A stretch of DNA of 64,000 nucleotides, taken from contig JARWZU010000088.1 in assembly GCA_029866215.1 (NCBI GenBank), positions 124,001 through 188,000 of the forward strand. The letters run 5' to 3'. Position numbers and translations under genes: made by a program. A model generated the notes under the pieces. It did not search any database. It was not told where the DNA came from and saw only the letters and a program-made list of their open reading frames with translations. Source of the stretch: Akkermansiaceae bacterium. Lineage in GTDB: Bacteria > Verrucomicrobiota > Verrucomicrobiia > Verrucomicrobiales > Akkermansiaceae. This document shows positions 1 to 7,433 of the stretch, in pieces. Position 1 is the stretch's first letter, and each line of letters starts with the position of its first letter.

Positions 1-142
1 TGAATTCCGCGCCCTCGACCTTGCCCGCATCTTCGAACTCATGCTGAAGCCTGCATTCGTGTTTGATGGGCGTGGCATCCTCTCGCTCGATTCCCTGAAG
101 GCCCACGGCTTCGACGCATTTGCCATCGGTAAGGGCTTCTGA
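1..142 (+). CDS. UDP-glucose 6-dehydrogenase, C-terminal end (partial)
   Basis: The window opens inside a reading frame (codons from base 2) that ends at TGA 140-142 and gives about 46 residues. The segment EFRALDLARIF followed by VFDGRG and FAIGKG matches the extreme C-terminus of the UDP-glucose/GDP-mannose dehydrogenase family (UDP-binding domain, 'W-x-EF ... DGRN ... G' end). The enzyme oxidises UDP-glucose to UDP-glucuronate. It sits 65 bases before cysC on the same strand, so it is probably the first visible gene of the polysaccharide locus. The substrate cannot be fixed from this fragment; a GDP-mannose or UDP-ManNAc dehydrogenase is possible. The ORF track misses it because its start lies outside the window. 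Confidence 0.75.
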   Translation, partial: EFRALDLARIFELMLKPAFVFDGRGILSLDSLKAHGFDAFAIGKGF

Positions 143-207
143 TCCATCGTCGCGGATTGACGGGAATTCCGCTTCCCGCACTTCGCGTTCTGTTTTTCAT
201 CAGTCGT

Positions 208-825
208 ATGAACATCTACCCCGAGTTTCACCGATTCCTACAGCGCACGGACAAGGAAACCCTTCTGGGCCAGCGCGGCATCGTGGTCTGGCTCTGCGGG
301 TTGTCGGGCTCGGGTAAATCCACCATCGCCAACGCCGCCGAACGCATCCTTCACCAGCAAGGACGCTTCACCACCATCCTCGACGGTGACAACCTCCGAT
401 CCGGCCTGAATGCAAACCTCAGCTTCACGGACGAAGATCGCCTGGAAAACATTCGCCGCATTTCGGAAATCTCCAAAATCTTCGTCTCTCAAGGAATCAT
501 CACGTTCGTTTCTGCCATCACCCCACGCGGGGAACTCCGCGCCCTCGCTCGCGAACGACTCGGCAACGACCTTTTCGAGGTCTACATCAAGGCAAGCTTC
601 GAGGCCTGCGAACAACGCGATGTGAAAGGCCTCTACGCGAAAGCCGCCCGCGGCGAAGTCCCAAATTTCACCGGCAAAGACCATTCCTTCGAGCCTCCCA
701 CCCACTCGGACCTCGTCCTCGATACCGAAACCCATTCCGTCGAAGAGTGCGCGCTCAGTCTGATCGCCGCCATTCAAAACCAGATCGCGCTCGCGAACCC
801 CAAGGTTGGCCTTCAGGCGCCTTAA
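208..825 (+). CDS. cysC: Adenylylsulfate (APS) kinase
   Basis: This enzyme phosphorylates APS with ATP to make PAPS, the universal sulfuryl donor. The protein is 205 residues from ATG 208, the usual size for stand-alone CysC. The P-loop GLSGSGKST lies near residue 32, DGDNLRSGLN follows at about 55 and the ENIRR segment at about 76; all are typical of the family. The track's earlier start at 157 adds a poorly conserved tail, so the internal ATG is preferred. It precedes cysD and cysN on the same strand, giving a full sulfate-to-PAPS route. No PAPS reductase is visible here, which favours sulfation over sulfate assimilation as its role, although that is inference. Confidence 0.95.
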   Translation: MNIYPEFHRFLQRTDKETLLGQRGIVVWLCGLSGSGKSTIANAAERILHQQGRFTTILDGDNLRSGLNANLSFTDEDRLENIRRISEISKIFVSQGIITFVSAITPRGELRALARERLGNDLFEVYIKASFEACEQRDVKGLYAKAARGEVPNFTGKDHSFEPPTHSDLVLDTETHSVEECALSLIAAIQNQIALANPKVGLQAP

Positions 826-920
826 TGCCCGCCCAACGGGTAAAAAGAGACTCCGTTTTCAAAGCCAAGAATTCGCGGGATCCGAATCATTAGTAAAAAG
901 CCCAAGATAGTAATTAACTC

Positions 921-949
921 TTGACGCGACGTGCTTGGCCCCGTATTCC
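921..949 (+). promoter_or_regulatory. Possible sigma-70 promoter for cysD
   Basis: TTGACG (921-926) and TATTCC (944-949) are separated by 17 bases and lie about 45 bases before the preferred cysD ATG at 994. The -35 element is near consensus and the -10 element is only partial (TAT shared). The position overlaps the track's longer cysD start at 931, which supports choosing the ATG at 994. Confidence 0.4.
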
Positions 950-993
950 CTCCGCAAGCCGCACCGGCAATCTTTTTCAGTAATTCAATCACC

Positions 994-1899
994 ATGCCCA
1001 ACTACCACCTGAGCAACCTCGACCAGCTCGAAGCAGAAGCGATCTTCATCCTCCGGGAAACCGCCGCCCAATTTGAAAACCCCGCCCTGCTCTTCTCCGG
1101 CGGTAAGGATTCGATCGTCATGGCATGGCTTGCCCGTAAGGCATTTTGGCCCGCACGCATGCCCTTCCCACTGGTCCACATCGACACCGGCCACAATTTT
1201 GAAGAAACTATGACCTACCGCGATGAATTCGTGGAGCTCATCCGCGCCTCACTCGTCGTTGGCTCAGTTCAAGAATCGATCGACCAAGGCCGCGTGGTCG
1301 AAGAAAAAGGCCCGAACGCCTCACGCAACAAACTCCAAACGGTCACCCTGCTCGACACCATCGAGAAGAACCAATACGACGCCTGCCTCGGTGGCGGCCG
1401 CCGCGACGAGGAAAAAGCCCGTGCCAAAGAACGATTCTTCTCGCACCGCGATGACTTCGGCCAGTGGGACCCAAAAAACCAACGCCCCGAACTTTGGAAC
1501 CTCTTCAACGGCCGTAAAAACCCCGGCGAACACTTCCGCGTTTTCCCACTCTCCAATTTCACCGAAATGGACATCTGGATGTACATCCAACGCGAAAATA
1601 TTCCTCTACCCTCGATTTACTTCTCCCACTCCCGTGACGTCTTCGAACGCAATGGCTCGCTGCTCGCTGTCACCGAATTCCTCAAACCCCAAGACCACGA
1701 AACGGTCACCCAAAAAATCGTCCGCTTCCGCACCATTGGCGACGCAACCTGCACCGGCGCCGTAGAATCCACCGCCTCAAACCTCGACGAAGTGATCGCC
1801 GAAGTCGCCGCCGCCCGCCAAACCGAACGTGGCACACGCTCCGATGACAAACGCTCGGAAACGGCCATGGAAGACCGGAAGAAAGAGGGCTACTTCTGA
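994..1899 (+). CDS. cysD: Sulfate adenylyltransferase subunit 2
   Basis: CysD is the catalytic subunit of ATP sulfurylase and forms APS from ATP and sulfate together with the GTPase CysN. From ATG 994 the protein is 301 residues, close to the 302 of E. coli CysD. It shows the PP-loop FSGGKDSIVM near residue 34, HIDTGHNFEET near 63 and GGGRRDEEKARAKERFFS near 130, as in the adenylyltransferase branch of the PAPS-reductase-like family. The start at 931 in the track would add 21 residues and overlap a possible promoter. About 250 bases of repeats separate it from cysN, which is unusual for a two-subunit enzyme. Confidence 0.96.
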   Translation: MPNYHLSNLDQLEAEAIFILRETAAQFENPALLFSGGKDSIVMAWLARKAFWPARMPFPLVHIDTGHNFEETMTYRDEFVELIRASLVVGSVQESIDQGRVVEEKGPNASRNKLQTVTLLDTIEKNQYDACLGGGRRDEEKARAKERFFSHRDDFGQWDPKNQRPELWNLFNGRKNPGEHFRVFPLSNFTEMDIWMYIQRENIPLPSIYFSHSRDVFERNGSLLAVTEFLKPQDHETVTQKIVRFRTIGDATCTGAVESTASNLDEVIAEVAAARQTERGTRSDDKRSETAMEDRKKEGYF

Positions 1900-1907
1900 G
1901 GGTAAAC

Positions 1908-2148
1908 GCTGAAATGCTGAAACGCTGAAAATCTGAAATAAGAAAATCTTAACGACGAATCCGCCCTTCGCATACACCTCTTCATTTCAGCTTCCCAGCT
2001 TCCCAGCTTCCCAGCTTTTCAGCATTTACCTCTAAATTTCAGCTTCTCAGTTTTTCAGCTTTTCAGCTTTTACCTCTAATCGCATTTACCTCTAAATTTC
2101 AGCTTCTCAGCTTCTCAGCTTTTCAGCATTTCAGCATTTACCTCTAAT
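1908..2148. repeat. Pyrimidine-rich TTTCAGC repeat block with inverted left arm
   Basis: The cysD-cysN gap is filled with units of the type CAGCTTCTCAGCTTTTCAGC and CATTTACCTCTAA, ending three bases before the cysN ATG. The first 30 bases after cysD (GCTGAAATGCTGAAACGCTG...) are the same unit in reverse complement, so the transcript could fold into a long imperfect stem. No Shine-Dalgarno sequence is visible before cysN; the pyrimidine tract occupies that place. Related blocks occur at several other intergenic sites in the window. Confidence 0.85.
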
Positions 2149-2151
2149 CCC

Positions 2152-3396
2152 ATGGACCTCCTTCGCTTCACCACTGCCGGCTCCGTCGATGACGGCAAAT
2201 CAACCCTCATCGGCCGCCTTCTTTACGATTCAAAATCGATCTTCGAAGACCAACTCGAAGCCATGGAGGAGTCCTCCCGCCGCAGAGGCGATGAGAACGT
2301 AAACCTCGCCCTCCTGACAGACGGCCTCAAGGCAGAGCGCGAACAAGGCATCACCATCGATGTGGCCTACCGCTATTTCGCAACCCCCAAGCGCAAGTTC
2401 ATCATCGCCGACACCCCGGGCCACACGCAGTACACCCGCAACATGGTGACCGGTGCCTCGACCGCAAACCTCGCGATCATTCTCATCGACGCGCGCAAAG
2501 GCGTCATCGAGCAAACCAAACGCCACAGCTTCATCGCGAACCTCCTGCGCATCCAACACCTCGTCGTGGCCGTCAATAAAATGGACCTCGTCGACTACTC
2601 GGAAGAAGTCTATCAGAAGATCGTCCAAGACTTCCGCAATTTTGCCTCAAGGCTCGATAACATCGTTGAAATCACCGACATCCCGATCTCCGCACTCAAC
2701 GGCGACAACGTCGTGGACAAGTCGGAAAACATGCCATGGTACCAAGGCCCGACTTTTCTCTATCACCTCGAACACGTCTACGTCGGAGGCGAGGAGAACC
2801 ATGTCGATGCCCGCTTCCCCGTTCAGTGGGTGATCCGCCCGATGAGCGATGAATGGCACGACTTCCGTGGATACGCGGGTCGCGTCGCCGGCGGAGTCTT
2901 CAAGCCCGGCGATGAAGTCACCGTCTTGCCCTCAGGATTCAAAACCCGCGTGAAAGCCATCCACAGCCCAGACGGCGAAAAAGCGGAGGCCTTTGCACCG
3001 CAGTCGGTATGCATCACGCTCACCGAGGAAATCGACATCTCACGCGGTGACACGTTGGTGAAAACCAACAACCCACCCCAAGTCTCCCAAGACATCGAGG
3101 CAATGATTTGCTGGTTTTCAAACAAGCCGATGCCTCCGCACGCCAAGTTTGTACTCCGCCACACGACCCAAGAAACCAAAGCGATCATCCAAGACGTCAA
3201 GTACCACGTGGATATCAACACGCTCCACAAGATTGAAGGGGTCGACAGTTTCTCGATGAATGACATCGGCCGCATCTCGCTGCGCACCGCCACCCCTCTG
3301 ATTCACGACTCCTATCGGCGCAATCGGATTACGGGCTCGTTTATCCTCATCGACCCTGGCACCAACGAAACGGTGGCTGCGGGCATGATCATCTGA
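2152..3396 (+). CDS. cysN: Sulfate adenylyltransferase subunit 1 (GTPase)
   Basis: CysN is an EF-Tu-like GTPase that drives APS synthesis by CysD. The 414-residue protein carries G1 GSVDDGKST at residue 10, the REQGITIDVAYR switch region near 63, G3 DTPGH near 87 and G4 NKMD near 142, followed by two beta-barrel domains. It ends without a C-terminal APS kinase domain, which agrees with the separate cysC upstream. The ATG at 2152 starts directly at the conserved LLRFTTAGSVDDG segment. It is the last gene of the sulfate activation group and is followed by the convergent VTT-domain gene. Confidence 0.96.
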   Translation: MDLLRFTTAGSVDDGKSTLIGRLLYDSKSIFEDQLEAMEESSRRRGDENVNLALLTDGLKAEREQGITIDVAYRYFATPKRKFIIADTPGHTQYTRNMVTGASTANLAIILIDARKGVIEQTKRHSFIANLLRIQHLVVAVNKMDLVDYSEEVYQKIVQDFRNFASRLDNIVEITDIPISALNGDNVVDKSENMPWYQGPTFLYHLEHVYVGGEENHVDARFPVQWVIRPMSDEWHDFRGYAGRVAGGVFKPGDEVTVLPSGFKTRVKAIHSPDGEKAEAFAPQSVCITLTEEIDISRGDTLVKTNNPPQVSQDIEAMICWFSNKPMPPHAKFVLRHTTQETKAIIQDVKYHVDINTLHKIEGVDSFSMNDIGRISLRTATPLIHDSYRRNRITGSFILIDPGTNETVAAGMII

Positions 3397-3462
3397 TCCA
3401 CCCTCGCTGCGAAGCAAGAAGGCCACGTCTGGCTAAAAACCTGTGCCCATGCGAGGCATCGC

Positions 3463-4158
3463 TTACGACTCAGCCCCGTCGGCCTTATTTCTGCCAAGCC
3501 ACCTCCGCACGAGTTGAATCAGCACCACTCCCACGCCAACTAGCACAATCGCCCACTTGGCCAACTTCAAATTCCCATCGGCCAATCCGGCGCCCCCCAG
3601 CACAATCCCGCTGCCGATGATGCCGTTGCTCAGAAGTGAAATCGGCAAAAAAAGCGCAAACGGCGCACGCAAAAATCCTAGAAGGTAATTCGCGAAAAAA
3701 AACGGAATGCCCGGGGTCAACTTCAGAATCAAAATCAATTTGAGATGATTTCCCTTGGGGAGCTCTGGAACCGCGATCTTGGTTTTCGAAAGCATCTTCT
3801 CAACCAGATTTCTCGCTAGACCCGCAGCCAGCCAGTATGTCCACGTTACATTGAGGGCAATCGCGAAAAAAGCCAAGCCGCAAGCCATCACCGGTTGCGC
3901 TCGCCAAACCACCCCCGCCGTCACCAGCAAGGCACTTGCGGGAATCGGCAAGCCCGGCAAAATGACCAAAGCGACAAAAAGCGCCACCGGATTCTCAACT
4001 AAATAGGCGTTCAACTCGGCCCAGTACCCTTTAAGAACGGTCAAATCCAACCCCAACCTCCATCCCAGCAGGCCAAGGATGGCAACGCCGCCCACGAATC
4101 CCGCGAGACCCATTTTCATCCTCCGATCTCCCACAAGTTTAGAAATGACACTGATCAC
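3463..4158 (-). CDS. VTT (TVP38/TMEM64/DedA-like) membrane protein
   Basis: This is a 231-residue inner-membrane protein with about six hydrophobic segments. It shows the two half-motifs of the VTT family, LPGLPIPASALLVTAG near residue 69 and LTPGIPFFFANYLLG near 147, which form re-entrant loops in DedA-like lipid scramblases and transporters. The substrate is unknown; phospholipid or undecaprenyl-phosphate recycling has been shown for some relatives. It is convergent to cysN with a 66-base gap and is not part of a visible operon. The C-terminus is basic (RRWLGRNK). Confidence 0.8.
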   Translation of the reverse strand: MISVISKLVGDRRMKMGLAGFVGGVAILGLLGWRLGLDLTVLKGYWAELNAYLVENPVALFVALVILPGLPIPASALLVTAGVVWRAQPVMACGLAFFAIALNVTWTYWLAAGLARNLVEKMLSKTKIAVPELPKGNHLKLILILKLTPGIPFFFANYLLGFLRAPFALFLPISLLSNGIIGSGIVLGGAGLADGNLKLAKWAIVLVGVGVVLIQLVRRWLGRNKADGAES

Positions 4159-4489
4159 TTTGCTATTACAGCACCCTCGGTAAGTTTAGCAAGTCCCAGA
4201 GCGCAACATTCAACAAATTCTTACCACTTAAAACCCCAATCCATTCGCATCCCGATTTGTTCATTTTTTCTTGAACTTACATCTGAGCAAGCCACCCTCC
4301 CCAAGAGAAATCTTGGTAAATTCAAGATTTCGATTCACTAGCTCCAGAACCCGCACCGCCCCCGAGGCGTCGCAACCAAGGGCGGCAGCGTGTAATTCTC
4401 TCACAGCGTCCCCATTCTTGATGCCCCAAGGGGTTTCCCAAAACCACCCGCATCGCCAAAATCCGCGTTCCATCTCAGTCTCTTCACCT
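4159..4489. other. Gene-poor interval before the first HEPN/MNT pair
   Basis: This stretch holds the upstream region of the - strand VTT gene and no gene I can support. A 70-residue - strand ORF (4261-4473) has somewhat protein-like composition toward its end (GDAVRELHAAALGCDASGAVRVLEL) but no recognised family; it could be a remnant. The opposing + strand ORF at 4271 runs into the repeat block and is not credible. Confidence 0.4.
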
Positions 4490-4740
4490 CTCTATTTCAG
4501 CTTCTCAGCTTCTCAGCATTTCAGCTTCTACCTCTAAACTTTCAGCCTCTTCTTTTGAGCCTCTTCTTTTCAGCTTCTCAGTTTTTCAGCATTTCAGCTT
4601 CTACCTCTAAACTTTCAGCTTCTACCTCTAAACTTTCAACTTCTCAGTTTTTCAGCCTCTTCTTTTCAGCTTCTCAGTTTTTCAGCATTTCAGCTTCTAC
4701 CTCTAAACTTTCAGCTTTCCGCTTTCCCAATTTCAGTTTT
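4490..4740 (+). repeat. Pyrimidine-rich repeat block before the first MNT gene
   Basis: About 250 bases consist of copies of TTCAGCTTCTCAG, TTTTTCAGCATTTCAGC, TTCTACCTCTAAAC and CAGCCTCTTCTTTT in the same orientation as the next gene. The unit CATTTCAGCTTCTACCTC recurs three times. The block ends with TTTTACACCTCCCCCCC immediately before the ATG at 4754. The track ORF 4555-4803 is only the translation of this repeat. Confidence 0.85.
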
Positions 4741-4753
4741 ACACCTCCCCCCC

Positions 4754-5143
4754 ATGCCTCCCAACCCACGCCTGCCAGAAGACCATCGCATTCGCGTGAT
4801 TGAAGCCCTGAAACCCTTCAATCCAGCTGTGATCTATCTATTCGGCTCTTTCGGCACCGACTACCAACATCCGGCCAGCGACATCGACATCGCTTTTTTC
4901 CCGACACTCGCCACAGACCCCGTCGACTGCTTCCGCATCGCCAATCAGCTCGCCGATCAATTGGGCCACTCCGTCGACCTCGCCGACCTCACCATGGCCA
5001 GCACCGTCTTTTCCAAAGAAGTCCTGCGCACCGGAATTCCGCTTGAGATTCAAAAACCGCACATTCAGCAGCAGTTTGAAATGTTAACCTTGGCCGACTA
5101 CGCCCGCCTCAACGAAGAGCGACAACCGGTTCTCGCACCATGA
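4754..5143 (+). CDS. MNT-domain nucleotidyltransferase antitoxin (MntA-like), pair 1
   Basis: This 129-residue protein is a minimal nucleotidyltransferase. The active-site motif GSFGTDYQHPASDID at about residue 32 fits GS-X10-DXD exactly. In characterised HEPN/MNT systems the antitoxin transfers AMP groups to a tyrosine of the HEPN RNase toxin and silences it. Its stop codon overlaps the start of the downstream HEPN gene (ATGA at 5140-5143), the usual translational coupling of such pairs. The C-terminal segment EMLTLADYARLNEERQPV is longer than the minimal core. The gene starts directly after a pyrimidine-rich repeat block. Confidence 0.85.
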   Translation: MPPNPRLPEDHRIRVIEALKPFNPAVIYLFGSFGTDYQHPASDIDIAFFPTLATDPVDCFRIANQLADQLGHSVDLADLTMASTVFSKEVLRTGIPLEIQKPHIQQQFEMLTLADYARLNEERQPVLAP

Positions 5144-5541
5144 TTGACGACATCGACTTGAACAAAGCGGCAACCATCCGCCGCTGCCTGCAACGCATTT
5201 CGGAGGAGTACCGAGATGATCCGAGCCGGCTCGATGATTTCACCATTCAGGATTCCATTGTCTTGAACATCCTCCGTGCCTGTGAGGCAGCAATCGATCT
5301 CGCCATGCATCGCGTGGCCCTAGGCCGCCTTGGAATCCCCCAAACCAGCCGCGACGCCTTCGAGTTACTCGCTCAAAACGCCATCATCAGCCAAGCCGGC
5401 GCCACCGCGATGAAGCACATGGTCGGCTTCCGCAACATCGCGGTTCACAACTATCAAAACATTCAAACGCCCGTCCTTCACGCCATCCTCAAGAAGCACC
5501 TGGCAGACTTCGAAACATTCCTAAAGGAACTCTCGCTGTAG
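5140..5541 (+). CDS. HEPN-domain RNase toxin (HepT/DUF86-like), pair 1
   Basis: This 133-residue, mostly helical protein is the partner of the upstream MNT gene and overlaps it by four bases. RNIAVHNY near residue 108 is a complete R-X4-H-X-Y motif: the R and H are the RNase residues of HEPN proteins, and the Y is the residue AMPylated by MntA in studied systems. Family knowledge suggests cleavage of RNA, probably tRNA, when it is released from the antitoxin. Size and motif position agree with DUF86 members. It is followed by 250 bases of intergenic repeats and a second pair of the same kind. Confidence 0.85.
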   Translation: MIDDIDLNKAATIRRCLQRISEEYRDDPSRLDDFTIQDSIVLNILRACEAAIDLAMHRVALGRLGIPQTSRDAFELLAQNAIISQAGATAMKHMVGFRNIAVHNYQNIQTPVLHAILKKHLADFETFLKELSL

Positions 5542-5655
5542 CGCCTTCATCCGCGGTCATTCGCATTCATCTGCGGTTAAAAAAGCTCATCTCCATCCCC
5601 ACCAAAAAACCTTGTTCATTTTTATTGAACCCTCCGACCTCCGAAACTCCATCTT

Positions 5656-5738
5656 CATTTCAGCTTCTCAGTTTTTCAGCATTTCAGCTTCTACCTCTCA
5701 ACTTTCAGCTTCTACCTCTCAACTTTCAGCTTTACCCA
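5656..5738 (+). repeat. Pyrimidine-rich repeat block between the two HEPN/MNT pairs
   Basis: The block contains CATTTCAGCTTCTCAG, TTTTTCAGCATTTCAGC and two copies of TTCTACCTCTCAACTTTCAGC, ending in CTTTACCC. It belongs to the same family as the block at 4490, with the variant CTCAAC in place of CTAAAC. It lies just before a possible promoter for the next gene. Confidence 0.8.
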
Positions 5739-5751
5739 TCCGCTCCCTCTC

Positions 5752-5780
5752 TTGACGCTTCCACGTGAAGGGGCCATATT
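5752..5780 (+). promoter_or_regulatory. Possible promoter of HEPN/MNT pair 2
   Basis: TTGACG (5752-5757) and CATATT (5775-5780) are 17 bases apart. The -10 element ends nine bases before the ATG at 5790, so a transcript from here would be leaderless or nearly so. The -35 matches five of six consensus bases and the -10 four of six. Confidence 0.45.
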
Positions 5781-5789
5781 ACTCACGCG

Positions 5790-6116
5790 ATGAATAAAAT
5801 TCTTTCCAAGCACACCCGTGAAATTGCGGATCTCTGCAGGAAATATAACGTGCAGCGCTTGGTTGCGTTTGGTTCGGCAGTACGCGCCGATTTCGACTCA
5901 TCTACCAGCGATGTCGATTTAATCGCAGTCTTCTCATCAACTCGAAAGCCTGGATATGCCGACCGCTACATGGATTTCATCCAATCCTTAGAGACCTTGT
6001 TCGGTAGTAAAGTCGATCTCTTGACCCCAAGCTCCATTCGCAACCCACGTTTCGCGGAAGCGATTCAGCGTGACGCTGTCCCCATTTATGAATTTGAGAA
6101 GTCTCAAACGGCTTGA
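5790..6116 (+). CDS. MNT-domain nucleotidyltransferase antitoxin, pair 2
   Basis: This 108-residue minimal nucleotidyltransferase has the motif FGSAVRADFDSSTSDVDL at about residue 27. That gives GS followed by an 11-residue spacer and DVD, one residue longer than in pair 1. It is clearly a different subfamily from the first MNT protein and shares little beyond the active site. It is expected to AMPylate and neutralise the HEPN protein encoded immediately downstream. The stop codon lies inside the start of that gene. The start at ATG 5790 is supported by a possible promoter nine bases upstream. Confidence 0.85.
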   Translation: MNKILSKHTREIADLCRKYNVQRLVAFGSAVRADFDSSTSDVDLIAVFSSTRKPGYADRYMDFIQSLETLFGSKVDLLTPSSIRNPRFAEAIQRDAVPIYEFEKSQTA

Positions 6117-6435
6117 TGATGCTGAAAATGCCTGTTGCCGGATCCAAAGTTTCCTGAGGGCGATTTCATTCGAGACCTTCACCAACTCCGAACTCCTGCG
6201 CTCCGCCGTAGAGCGGCAGCTCGAAATCATTGGTGAGGCTCTGGGAATCGCCGCCAAGGAAGACGATTCCATCTTAGAATTAGTTCCCGACATCCCGCGC
6301 ATCGTTGGCCTGCGCAATCGGCTCATCCACGGATACGATTCGGTAGATCCGGAACTCGTCTGGGACGTTGTAAAAACAAAAATCCCACCTTTAAAACACC
6401 AGATAGCCAAGGCTCGAGCCCAATCCGCTGGCTAA
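6088..6435 (+). CDS. HEPN-domain RNase toxin (DUF86), pair 2
   Basis: From ATG 6088 the protein is 115 residues, the normal DUF86 size; the track start at 6070 adds six residues. It begins with the typical MNLRSLKRLDDAENACCRI helix and carries RNRLIHGYDSV near residue 81, a complete R-X4-H-X-Y motif. IIGEALG near 53 is also common in this family. The gene overlaps the MNT antitoxin by 29 bases. It is more typical of the DUF86 family than the HEPN protein of pair 1, so the two tandem systems look independently acquired rather than a recent duplication. Confidence 0.85.
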   Translation: MNLRSLKRLDDAENACCRIQSFLRAISFETFTNSELLRSAVERQLEIIGEALGIAAKEDDSILELVPDIPRIVGLRNRLIHGYDSVDPELVWDVVKTKIPPLKHQIAKARAQSAG

Positions 6436-6486
6436 TGCGTCAGTTTACGCCCGAAAAAGCCACATCCTACCCTCTTTACCCTCTCC

Positions 6487-6537
6487 CTTTTAGTTTTTCA
6501 GCATTTCAGCTTCTACCTCTAAACTTTCAGCTTTACC
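6487..6537 (+). repeat. Short pyrimidine-rich repeat block
   Basis: TTTTTCAGCATTTCAGCTTCTACC followed by TCTAAACTTTCAGCTTTACCCC is the shortest clear copy of the intergenic repeat family. It lies about 60 bases before the start of the SDR-like gene at 6595. Confidence 0.75.
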
Positions 6538-6594
6538 CCTCCTCTCCCTCTCTTGTCACTTGATCCTCGTTCCCGCTGACTTCTGAACGCTCCC

Positions 6595-7395
6595 ATGACC
6601 ACGTCCATGAAATCAAAAATCGGCCCTTTTGGGAAATCCGCACTCATCGGCCATACCGGTCTTGTCGGTAGCAATCTTACCCGCCAATTCAGTTTCGACT
6701 CGCTCTACAACTCCAAAAATATTCAGGAGATTGCTGGAGAGCATCACGACCTTCTAGTCTGCAGTGGCGTCTCAGGGACAAAATGGATTGCCAATCAAGA
6801 ACCTGATAAGGATCGAGCCGCAATTGCGGCACTTCTCCAGCAGTTAGAAAAAACCCGAGCCGATGAGCTAATCCTCATATCAACGATCGACGTCTATGAG
6901 AATCCATATCAGGTCGATGAGAAAAGCCCGGTAAACCCCGACCTACTCAACTCCTATGGGAAACATCGTTTTCAGTTCGAACAGGATGTCAAAAGCCTTT
7001 TCCCAAATGTTCTCATTGCAAGACTTCCTGCGATCTATGGATGGAACCTGCGCAAAAATGCTCTATATGATTTAATGCATCGACATGAGCTTGAAAAAAT
7101 TCACCCTGAAAGCATCTACCAATTCTACTGGCTTGAGCACCTCTGGAGCGACCTACTGATCGCCCGCGAGCAAGGAATCAAACTACTGAATTTCGCCACG
7201 GAGCCTCTCTGTATCCAAGAGGTAGCCAATCAAATATTCGGCATCCATCTGGACGGAACACCGGGATCAAAACCTGCCAATTATGACTTCCGCACTTGTC
7301 ATGCCGACCTATTCAATGGCACCGGCGGCTACCTTTATTCAAAATCAACTGCACTCGAGGAAATCCGTACTTTCGTGAAACAACAGCAACTTTAA
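6595..7395 (+). CDS. NAD-dependent epimerase/dehydratase-like (extended SDR) protein
   Basis: This 266-residue protein has an N-terminal Rossmann motif ALIGHTGLVGSNL near residue 16 (G-x-T-G-x-x-G) and LISTIDVYENP near 95, as in extended SDR sugar-nucleotide enzymes. The catalytic YxxxK appears as YGKHR, so the lysine position holds arginine and the activity may be altered. It probably binds NAD(P) and acts on a nucleotide sugar in polysaccharide synthesis, but the reaction cannot be named. It is the first gene of the long + strand glycan cluster, 38 bases before a GT2 gene. A second ATG at 6607 is an equally good start. Confidence 0.65.
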   Translation: MTTSMKSKIGPFGKSALIGHTGLVGSNLTRQFSFDSLYNSKNIQEIAGEHHDLLVCSGVSGTKWIANQEPDKDRAAIAALLQQLEKTRADELILISTIDVYENPYQVDEKSPVNPDLLNSYGKHRFQFEQDVKSLFPNVLIARLPAIYGWNLRKNALYDLMHRHELEKIHPESIYQFYWLEHLWSDLLIAREQGIKLLNFATEPLCIQEVANQIFGIHLDGTPGSKPANYDFRTCHADLFNGTGGYLYSKSTALEEIRTFVKQQQL

Positions 7396-7433
7396 GCACT
7401 CGATAATCCCACCTCCACACTACCACTGTCACC

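Noticed and set aside
238-777. - strand ORF of 179 residues opposite cysC
   Set aside because: It is the antisense of a clear APS kinase gene and has no recognisable motif.
1908-2148. CRISPR-like array in the TTTCAGC repeat blocks
   Set aside because: The units are short, variable and directly adjacent, with no spacers of uniform length and no cas genes in the window.
4261-4473. - strand ORF of 70 residues as a real gene
   Set aside because: Composition is partly protein-like, but no family, ribosome site or partner gene supports it; noted only as a possible remnant.
4555-4803. ORF of 82 residues (MSLFFSASQFFSISAS...)
   Set aside because: It is the translation of the pyrimidine-rich repeat and overlaps the real MNT gene start.
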